A stretch of 10,224 bases of DNA from NCBI GenBank assembly GCA_002434595.1, contig DJKK01000197.1, positions 1 through 10,224 of the forward strand, given 5' to 3'. The position numbers were made by a program, and so were the translations under genes. The notes beneath the pieces are model-generated. The model worked only from the letters and a program-made list of their open reading frames with translations, did not search any database and was not told where the DNA came from. Shown in pieces: positions 1-4,816 of the stretch (positions are counted from its first letter, which is position 1; the number at the start of each line of letters is the position of its first letter). The stretch is from Alphaproteobacteria bacterium UBA6544 (GTDB lineage: Bacteria > Pseudomonadota > Alphaproteobacteria > UBA8366).

Positions 1-510
1 GACATTAACCGGACAACTTCCCGGAAGGTCCGTCATTCGATCGGGATGGCAACCTTTTGGTTGTGTATATTCCGTTTGGCCAATTGCTGCGCGTCGCACC
101 CGATGGGTCTCGGGATATGGCGGCGGAATACGACGGCGCAACCCGAATGGTCTCAAGATCCGAAATGACGGGTAGATATTCATCGCCGGATACAAGAATG
201 GGATTATGCAGTTCGATCTCAACACCGGCGCGGTCTCCGAGCACCGCACGCACATTCGCACAGAGCCTTTTGCGGATGCAATGACCTCCACTTTGCGAGA
301 AACGGCGATCTTTACTTTACCGATCAGGAACAGTCCGACACGCACCTCCCGGACGGTCGGGTCTTTCGGTTGACCCCCGTTGGAGATTTGGAATGCCTGA
401 TCGATTGCAGCGTCAGCCCGAGTGGGCTCGTGTTGAACAAGTCGGAGAACCTGCTGTTTGTCGGTACGACGTGCGCCTGCCAAGTATGGTGTATCCCATT
501 CGTATTATAA
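1..510 (+). pseudogene. Decayed SMP-30/gluconolactonase/LRE-like gene, 5' end outside window
   Basis: Conceptual translation gives recognisable SMP-30/gluconolactonase beta-propeller sequence only if the frame is changed twice. Positions 15-139 read NFPEGPSFDRDGNLLVV and on to AEYDG. Around 133-140 the frame shifts, and 140-271 read PNGLKIRNDG, a TAG stop at 173-175, then IFIAGYKNGIMQFDLNTG. Around 271-276 it shifts again, and 274-510 read GCNDLHFARNGDLYFTD, then HLPDGRVFRLTP and SPSGLVLNKSENLLFVG, ending at TAA 508-510. Another in-frame stop (TAA, 6-8) lies just upstream of the first segment. Family members are usually about 280-310 residues and continue well past the last recognisable motif, so the 3' end is also lost. 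The intact family hydrolyses sugar lactones or related esters; this copy cannot make such a protein. Family assignment is from remembered motifs. Confidence 0.8.
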
Positions 511-695
511 GATTGGCTAAGTACGCTCACTGATCGGGAGATAGCGCTCCGAACAATGACGTGCTCGAGCGCCATTTCTCCACTTTTAGCTTCGCCATCA
601 TCACACTGCCATTTCGTAAACCCTTAATCGCAGATCAGGCCTGATAGACTTGACCGCGGGCGAAGAATGGGAATAGAAAACGCAATTGCGTAGCA

Positions 696-723
696 TTGTT
701 AATTCGGGCGCCGCCGATATTTT
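696..723 (+). promoter_or_regulatory. Candidate sigma-70-type promoter for the 775-972 gene
   Basis: A -35-like TTGTTA (696-701) and a -10-like TATTTT (718-723) are separated by 16 bases, about 50 bases before the chosen GTG start at 775. Each hexamer matches consensus at four of six positions, so the call is weak. The rest of 511-774 shows no gene, only short palindromes such as CGCAATTGCG at 681-690. Confidence 0.25.
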
Positions 724-774
724 ATACGGTAGTGGCGGAATTGTGGCGGGTTATTGAATAGGGTGGGAAGTGCT

Positions 775-972
775 GTGAGTAGCAAATACGAAGCGACCGG
801 GGGCGCTGAACTGGTTTGCGAGGAAGTCGTAAAGCGAGTATTTCGCGAATTGCAGGAAAGCGGTGTCGCGGAGGAATCGGCTTTCGAATCTGCTACGACC
901 GTGTACCGGCTTCATCATCCTGAAGTTCCCGAGCGGGAAGCGCGGTTTAGAATTGCCGAGTGGCTCGGCTGA
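775..972 (+). CDS. Small hypothetical protein, 65 residues
   Basis: The reading frame is open from TTG 754, but GTG 775 is preferred because the purine-rich GGGTGGGAAG just upstream (about 761-770) serves as a ribosome binding site for it. GTG 763 is the other alternative. The product is small, acidic and probably helical: an N-terminal stretch with EEVVKRVFRELQESG, then a second half with YRLHHPEVPEREARFRIAEW. It has no signal peptide, membrane segment, cysteines or metal motif. I do not recognise a family. It stands alone between the SMP-30 pseudogene and a probable terminator, so it is likely its own transcription unit. Codon use and the ribosome site favour a real gene, but a short random ORF cannot be excluded. 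Confidence 0.5.
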   Translation: MSSKYEATGGAELVCEEVVKRVFRELQESGVAEESAFESATTVYRLHHPEVPEREARFRIAEWLG

Positions 973-1053
973 GTTGGTTACTTAATTAAAGTAAGATTTT
1001 AGACGTCCTCCGCGCGAAGCCCCAGTAAAAATTCAAGCTTAGGCCGGTTCCGG

Positions 1054-1089
1054 CCCTGTTCTTACCTGCAGGAACGGGGTTAGTTTTTT
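1054..1089 (+). terminator. Probable rho-independent terminator after the 775-972 gene
   Basis: CCCTGTTC (1054-1061) pairs with GAACGGGG (1072-1079) to give an eight-pair stem with one G-T wobble and a ten-base loop. It is followed by a T-rich tract (TTAGTTTTTT, 1080-1089). A short GGCCGGTTCCGGCC palindrome overlaps its left side and could compete. Confidence 0.6.
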
Positions 1090-1103
1090 AAGTCGATTAA
1101 AGT

Positions 1104-1120
1104 TTGCGAATGATTATCAC
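1104..1120 (+). promoter_or_regulatory. Fur-box-like site upstream of gene A (distal)
   Basis: TTGCGAATGATTATCAC matches half of the classical Fur consensus (GATAATGATAATCATTATC) and is nearly identical to sites at 2567-2582, 3191-3210 and 3255-3272 when all are read on the same strand. It sits just upstream of the candidate -35 at 1121-1126. Fur is the usual Fe(II)-dependent repressor of iron uptake genes. Binding here is inferred from sequence only. Confidence 0.6.
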
Positions 1121-1170
1121 TTGCGCGCATCCGTTCATATGGTTATTATGATAATGCGAATAATTCTCAT
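1121..1170 (+). promoter_or_regulatory. Candidate promoter with overlapping Fur-box-like operator for gene A
   Basis: A -35-like TTGCGC (1121-1126) and a -10-like TATTAT (1144-1149) are 17 bases apart. A Fur-box-like inverted repeat, with half-sites ATGATAAT (1148-1155) and ATTCTCAT (1163-1170), overlaps the -10 and the expected start of transcription. This is the geometry expected for repression by Fe-loaded Fur. The -35 is poor, the -10 and operator are better. A start near 1156 would leave a leader of about 195 bases before gene A. Confidence 0.5.
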
Positions 1171-1182
1171 AATAGGAGCCTT

Positions 1183-1284
1183 TTGGTTTCGATTATTACC
1201 TCGCTCAAGTTTGAGGCTTTATGAGTTCTCTCCAGGGGAGCCGCGAGTTATTAGGGAAATCTAATTCCTGATGCGTGGCTCCCC
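1183..1284 (+). promoter_or_regulatory. Structured 5' leader of gene A with two overlapping tiny ORFs
   Basis: GGGGAGCCGCG (1235-1245) pairs with CGTGGCTCCCC (1274-1284): eleven pairs with one wobble. An inner hairpin, ATTAG (1250-1254) with CTAAT (1261-1265), sits in the loop. There is no T-tract, so this is not a simple terminator. Upstream, AGGAG (1174-1178) precedes TTG 1183, which opens 13 codons ending at TGA 1222-1224. That stop overlaps ATG 1221, which opens 16 codons (MSSLQGSRELLGKSNS) ending at 1269-1271, inside the large hairpin. A stabilising leader structure or a translation-coupled leader is possible. No known riboswitch class was recognised. Confidence 0.35.
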
Positions 1285-1350
1285 ACTCCTCCTTGGGAAA
1301 GGTGTAAGGCCGAGATTTTCATTAACTGGCGGGGAAATATCGAGGAATAC

Positions 1351-1926
1351 ATGCGCCCAGATATACCAAACCCACGGAAAGATTCCTTTCCGCTAACTCG
1401 AATGCAGGATCTGGCTGAATCCGAAAGATTGATAATTGATATTTATCGGCGATGGATTGCGGGGATGCGATCGAACGATGACCGGCATTGGAGCGTCGTG
1501 TGGACGGAACTATCCGGTTTTTTAGGGATGAAGAGTGCGCGGGCGATTCTTGGAGGTTTGCAAAGTGTTATCGCGGGGATTGGCAGTAGTTCACGCCGGC
1601 CCCTTCAGCTGCACCCGCCGTGTTGTGGCTTCGTATGCCCGGACGAACTGCTCGTTATAAATTTAGTCGGGGCCTGCCAGCGTCGAAATTATGCCTTGGC
1701 GCGGAGCACAGCTGAATGGATGGTTTCCTCCAAAGGCAGGGCCAGTCTACTCGAAGGAGGGCGGCGAATCGCCGACGCGCTGACCGAGAGAGAAATCCTG
1801 CTGCCGGAGCGTGTGAGCCAAAAAACCAAAACCGACCACAGATCGTTTACTGCTTTCGATACCGACATCGTCAAGCCGCAACTTCGCGCAATTGCCGGAG
1901 GGCGCAGAGAAGCGGGGGTGGCTTAG
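1351..1926 (+). CDS. Protein A: unknown, 191 residues, Fur-box-preceded; related to proteins B and C
   Basis: The start is ATG 1351 with GAGGA four to five bases upstream; ATG 1402 is an alternative. The product is soluble, without signal peptide or membrane segment. Residues 20-40 form a helix with LAESERLIIDIYRRWIAGM. Residues 85-97 hold a striking PLQLHPPCCGFVCPDE segment with three cysteines (91, 92, 96) and a histidine (88), which could bind metal. Residues 98-125 (DELLVINLVGACQRRN, then AEWMV) form a second helical block. The tail from about 153 is polar and less ordered. Both helical blocks reappear in the proteins at 8823-9329 and 9384-9890, suggesting one family. I recall similar unnamed proteins in Rhodospirillales but no function. 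Two Fur-like sites and a structured leader precede the gene, so an iron-related role is inferred only from context. Confidence 0.75.
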   Translation: MRPDIPNPRKDSFPLTRMQDLAESERLIIDIYRRWIAGMRSNDDRHWSVVWTELSGFLGMKSARAILGGLQSVIAGIGSSSRRPLQLHPPCCGFVCPDELLVINLVGACQRRNYALARSTAEWMVSSKGRASLLEGGRRIADALTEREILLPERVSQKTKTDHRSFTAFDTDIVKPQLRAIAGGRREAGVA

Positions 1927-1928
1927 CA

Positions 1929-1950
1929 TACTGCTGGATCAGAGGCAGTA
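1929..1950. terminator. Weak hairpin between convergent gene A and bfr
   Basis: TACTGC (1929-1934) pairs with GCAGTA (1945-1950) across a ten-base loop in the 29-base gap between the two convergent stop codons. No T-tract follows on either strand, so any terminator role, possibly bidirectional, is tentative. Confidence 0.25.
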
Positions 1951-1955
1951 GCGTT

Positions 1956-2435
1956 CTAGGAAGCACCTTCGTACATGTGCTCCTGGATGTAGTTTGGCAG
2001 TCCGGCGAGATTGATGCGGGTCTGCTGCGTCTCGATCCAGTCGATATGTTCTTCGGTATCGTCCAAGATGTTCTCCAAGATTTCCCGGGAGACATAGTCC
2101 CGTTTTTCCTCGCAGATGGCGATCGCCTCTTTCAGGCAACCTTGGTTTTTTACTTCACTCCCCATGTCGCATTGAAAGGCTTCGGGCACGTCTTCGCCAA
2201 TCTGGAGCTTGCCGAGGCTCTGCAGGTTCGGAAGCCCGTCCAGCATCAGGATCCGTTCCACAAGCTGGTCGGCGTGCTTCATCTCACCGATCGATTCTTC
2301 GTACACCTTGTCCGCAAGTCGCTTCAGACCCCAGTTCTTTAGCATGCGTGCATGTAGAAAATATTGATTGATAGCCGTCAATTCATTCTTGAGGATCAGA
2401 TTTAGTTGCTGGATTACAACTGCGTCTCCTTGCAT
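1956..2435 (-). CDS. bfr: Bacterioferritin, 159 residues
   Basis: Bacterioferritin forms a 24-subunit cytoplasmic shell with haem at subunit interfaces; it oxidises Fe(II) at a di-iron centre and stores Fe(III) mineral. The start is ATG at 2435 (AAGGAG six bases before it on this strand), not the in-frame TTG two codons upstream; the mature N-terminus MQGDAVVIQQLN matches the family's usual MKGDxxVIxxLN. Length is typical. Visible ligands are E18, E51, H54, E94 and H130, and the haem ligand M52 in ESIGEMKHAD. The position equivalent to E127 of E. coli Bfr is threonine (DDTEEH, T127), with D126, E128 and E129 adjacent; this variant occurs in some other Bfr sequences as I recall, but it alters a canonical ferroxidase ligand. 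The gene is divergent from bfd, its partner for iron release, and convergent with gene A. Confidence 0.95.
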   Translation of the reverse strand: MQGDAVVIQQLNLILKNELTAINQYFLHARMLKNWGLKRLADKVYEESIGEMKHADQLVERILMLDGLPNLQSLGKLQIGEDVPEAFQCDMGSEVKNQGCLKEAIAICEEKRDYVSREILENILDDTEEHIDWIETQQTRINLAGLPNYIQEHMYEGAS

Positions 2436-2505
2436 TACCAACTCCTTGTATTTTCCATGCGTCCTTTACTGTCCGTAAGTGTACTCGGCGGCTTAGAAAA
2501 TAAAC

Positions 2506-2511
2506 AGTATA
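2506..2511 (-). promoter_or_regulatory. Candidate -10 element for bfr
   Basis: On the minus strand TATACT (five of six matches) lies about 70 bases upstream of the bfr ATG, in an AT-rich stretch downstream of a long T-run (minus strand, about 2517-2526). No convincing -35 is visible at the right spacing (CTTATG at 2529-2534 is poor), so the promoter may depend on an activator or the T-run. Confidence 0.35.
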
Positions 2512-2537
2512 ACTTTTAAAAAAAAACCCATAAGAGA

Positions 2538-2582
2538 TTGATAATAAATATCAATTAGGAATGCAATTGCGAGTGATTATCA
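2538..2582 (-). promoter_or_regulatory. Two Fur-box-like sites upstream of bfr
   Basis: TTGATAATAAATATCAA (2538-2554) is a perfect six-base inverted repeat around a five-base centre. TTGCGAGTGATTATCA (2567-2582) differs from the site at 1104 by one base over 16. Both lie upstream of the candidate bfr -10, further out than a -35 would be. That position would fit activation of storage by iron-loaded Fur better than repression, but this is inference; they could also serve the divergent bfd side at a distance. Confidence 0.5.
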
Positions 2583-2746
2583 GCCGCTGGGCATGCTCTT
2601 GAGCCTCCATTTTGCACGATCAATTTTATTCTAATGCTCTAATTCTAAAGGCAAGTCGGGCCGAGAATAATATTTGACTGCCCGCAAGCAGATCGCTTAC
2701 GCGTTGAAGAAAAATGAGCAAGCCGACTGGACAAACAGTTCAGGTA

Positions 2747-2763
2747 TTGATAATCATTCTCAA
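2747..2763 (+). promoter_or_regulatory. Fur-box-like operator upstream of bfd
   Basis: TTGATAATCATTCTCAA is an imperfect palindrome close to the Fur consensus, ending 26 bases before the bfd ATG. It includes a possible -10 (GATAAT, 2749-2754), so Fur bound here would block transcription; the matching -35 is not clear. Apart from this site and the bfr-side sites, 2584-2746 shows no gene. Confidence 0.65.
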
Positions 2764-2789
2764 TTGGTCTCGGAAAAAGTTTAGGTCAA

Positions 2790-3011
2790 ATGTATATCTG
2801 CATCTGCAACGCCATAACGGATCGGGAGGTTAGGGTGGCCATCGACGCAGGCGCTAGAGATTGGTACGAAGTGCATTCCCATCACGGACACGAGCCGAAT
2901 TGTGGCCAATGTGAATGCGATATCCTCGATCAGATTTCGCGATGTTGTGGGCCGATTATTTCTAAGCCTTTGTCTGGCACGCCTCGGGTCGCGCTTTCGG
3001 GAGGCGATTGA
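2790..3011 (+). CDS. bfd: Bacterioferritin-associated ferredoxin, 73 residues
   Basis: Bfd carries a [2Fe-2S] cluster, docks on bacterioferritin and passes electrons to the haem so that stored Fe(III) leaves as Fe(II). The cluster ligands are in the standard pattern: C4 and C6 in MYICICNAITD, and C38 and C41 in PNCGQCECD. The spacing matches E. coli Bfd. An extra cysteine at 43 and a C-terminal pair (CC at about 52-53) are not part of the usual motif. The start ATG 2790 follows a weak TTAGG. The gene is divergent from bfr and preceded by a Fur-like operator, which fits the known pattern of Bfd induction under iron starvation, as in Pseudomonas. Confidence 0.92.
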   Translation: MYICICNAITDREVRVAIDAGARDWYEVHSHHGHEPNCGQCECDILDQISRCCGPIISKPLSGTPRVALSGGD

Positions 3012-3190
3012 GATGCTTCTTTGGCAGGCCCTCAAACCCTAAGATATTCTTGCGGCCCTTTCTGGGATATTAAAGAGGCAGGAATCACTAAAGGTTCATG
3101 ATAAGAAAGCGGCAGCGGGTGGCACATGCAGGCCTGCTTCCAGACCGACAATTTCTGATCAGGCATAGTCAACGCCAAACCCTATCTCAT

Positions 3191-3210
3191 GAATGAATAA
3201 TCATTCGCAT
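3191..3210 (+). promoter_or_regulatory. Fur-box-like site upstream of the DUF4856 gene (distal)
   Basis: GAATGAATAATCATTC (3191-3206) is a perfect six-base inverted repeat and continues as GCAT; on the other strand it reads TGCGAATGATTATTCATTC, close to the other sites in the window. It lies about 45 bases upstream of the second site. The preceding stretch (3012-3190) shows no gene and only a short palindrome, GCAGGCCTGC at 3128-3137. Confidence 0.6.
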
Positions 3211-3254
3211 TTTTTGCTTGCTCAATTGCTGCGGCTAGTTATCTTTCGTTTGTT

Positions 3255-3272
3255 TATGATAATCGTTCGCAA
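3255..3272 (+). promoter_or_regulatory. Fur-box-like site upstream of the DUF4856 gene (proximal)
   Basis: TATGATAATCGTTCGCAA reads TTGCGAACGATTATCATA on the other strand. It includes -10-like hexamers (TATGAT or GATAAT) and lies 23 bases before the start codon, so binding would block initiation. No good -35 is visible at standard spacing. Confidence 0.6.
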
Positions 3273-3295
3273 AAAGTTTTCTTAGAGGATCACTC

Positions 3296-4738
3296 ATGCA
3301 CAAAAGCACCACTCTCGGGGCGTCCGCCCTGACAATCGTCTTGCTGTCAGGGGCAGCAATCGCCGACGATATGGTCTATTCCGGCTTTCCCGTCACAGTG
3401 AATGGGTACACCGGTAAGAAGACAACCTCCGTTTCGTATACTGGACAGATCGCGCGCCACGTGCTGCACGATTCGTTGAAGAAATTGGCTAATTCCGGCA
3501 ACGGAAAGCCCAATCCCGAACTCAAGGCCAAGATGCTGTCCTACTACAGTACCAAGGATAAGGGCCGCATGGTCATAGCGCCAAAGACCAAGGGGCCTTT
3601 CGCCATCAAACAGACGGGCGTCGATGACATCAGTAAGGGCAAGAACCTTGAAGGCAAGACCTATAAGGGTACGATCACGGGCATGCCGAATAACATGACC
3701 GGATCGGGGCTCGTCAAGTTCTGGATAGACAAGGCGTCCTCCGCCAACAAGGGCGTGGATATGGCCAATGGCTACAACTACGGCCAATTGATTTCGAAGT
3801 TCATCATGGGCGCTGTGTCTTATAACCAGGCAGTCGACAACTATCTCGACGAGAAGCTTGAGGCGGACAACAAGCCGAATAACAAGCCTTATAAGAAGGG
3901 TGCGCCTTATACCGGCAAGGAGCACTCATGGGATGAAGGCTTCGGTTATTTCGGCACGCCGGCTCATACACTGAAGTTGACGCCGCGAAACGTTTATGAA
4001 ATTGCGAAGCAGGGCTCCAAGTCAAAGAAGCCGGAGGACGCTCTCGCATACGCCGACTACAATAAGGACGGCAAGGTCGACCTCAAGACGGAGATGACCT
4101 TTGGTCCCGCATACTATGCAGCCGGTTTTGATGCGTCCGTTTACGGCAAGAGCAACGGCACGGACTACTTGCACACGATTACTAAGGCGTTCCTTGACGG
4201 TCGCAAGTTGATCGACAGTGCCAAGGGCAAGAAGTTGACCGATGCACAACGTGCTACGCTGAAAGATCACGCAGCGACGATCTCTGCCAATTGGCAGAAG
4301 GTCCTGGCGGAAGCCACGTACAAGTATGCCGGTTCCGTCTACAAGGATTTGGAGAAGTTAAAGACGATCGTGGAAGCTAATGGCGATACCACGAAGCAGC
4401 TCAAGAAATACATCAAACATTGGGGTGAGCTGAAGGGTTTCAGCCTGGCGTTGCAGACGGGCAAGGAAAACCTTGGGGAGACCGCGACCCGCCTCAACCG
4501 TATGATCGGTTTCGGGCCATTGATGCCGAATCTTAGCCAAGTCGTTGATATAGACAGCAAAGGCAACTACGTGCGCGACCAGGGCGGTTCCTGGGGCGAG
4601 TACATGCTGCACATGGCGAAGATCCAGAAGTTGCTGATCGATAAGTTTGACGTCAAGGCGCGTAACAATGCGATCACCGGTGGTGTTGCTGAACTCACCA
4701 AGAAGCTTGGAGGAGGATCGAGCGCCGAAAACGATTAA
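3296..4738 (+). CDS. Exported DUF4856 (imelysin-like) protein, 480 residues
   Basis: The start is ATG 3296, six bases after GAGGA (3285-3289). Residues 1-23 form a Sec signal peptide, with likely cleavage after AIA23 and no lipobox, so the protein is periplasmic or secreted. The mature protein is unusually lysine-rich. A KEHSWDEGFGYFG motif (208-220) and HWGELKGFSLALQ (375-387) match what I recall of DUF4856 and imelysin-like helical proteins; the family includes proteins tied to iron acquisition. Residues 254-266 (DYNKDGKVDLKTE) resemble an EF-hand loop, though the acidic residue expected at position 12 is at 13. Two Fur-like sites precede the gene, and an FbpA/FbpB importer follows, so a role in binding or processing iron outside the inner membrane is likely by context. 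The exact biochemical role is unknown. Family name is from memory, not a search. Confidence 0.75.
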   Translation: MHKSTTLGASALTIVLLSGAAIADDMVYSGFPVTVNGYTGKKTTSVSYTGQIARHVLHDSLKKLANSGNGKPNPELKAKMLSYYSTKDKGRMVIAPKTKGPFAIKQTGVDDISKGKNLEGKTYKGTITGMPNNMTGSGLVKFWIDKASSANKGVDMANGYNYGQLISKFIMGAVSYNQAVDNYLDEKLEADNKPNNKPYKKGAPYTGKEHSWDEGFGYFGTPAHTLKLTPRNVYEIAKQGSKSKKPEDALAYADYNKDGKVDLKTEMTFGPAYYAAGFDASVYGKSNGTDYLHTITKAFLDGRKLIDSAKGKKLTDAQRATLKDHAATISANWQKVLAEATYKYAGSVYKDLEKLKTIVEANGDTTKQLKKYIKHWGELKGFSLALQTGKENLGETATRLNRMIGFGPLMPNLSQVVDIDSKGNYVRDQGGSWGEYMLHMAKIQKLLIDKFDVKARNNAITGGVAELTKKLGGGSSAEND

Positions 4739-4763
4739 TTAATAGAGGCTCTTCACGCAAACT

Positions 4764-4807
4764 TGCCGGTACGGGATTGTTAAGTCTCCCCGTACCGGTA
4801 GATTTTT
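4764..4807 (+). terminator. Intrinsic terminator or attenuator between the DUF4856 gene and the hydroxylase-FbpA ORF
   Basis: CCGGTACGGG (4766-4775) pairs perfectly with CCCGTACCGG (4789-4798); two further pairs (one wobble) extend it, with a 13-base loop, followed by GATTTTT. The next gene's ribosome site (GGAG, 4808-4811) begins right after the T-tract. The T-run is short (five), so read-through is plausible and the hairpin may lower expression of the downstream genes relative to the first gene. Confidence 0.7.
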
Positions 4808-4816
4808 GGAGTACCG

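Noticed and set aside
254..266. CRISPR arrays, tRNA or rRNA genes, insertion sequences, attachment sites
   Set aside because: None recognised anywhere in the window: no regularly spaced repeats, no cloverleaf with a conserved T-arm, no transposase motifs. Coordinates are only a placeholder.
1716..2342. Plus-strand ORF of 208 codons
   Set aside because: It runs over the end of gene A and antisense to bfr, which is certain by its ligands and ribosome site; it has no recognisable domain.
2636..2650. Possible Irr-type iron control element (CTCTAATTCTAAAG) in the bfr-bfd gap
   Set aside because: Only one half resembles the TTTAGAA-TTCTAAA palindrome that I recall for Irr; the other half does not match.
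3347..3925. Minus-strand ORF of 192 codons
   Set aside because: Antisense shadow of the DUF4856 gene, with low-complexity hydrophobic and valine-rich content typical of a shadow frame.
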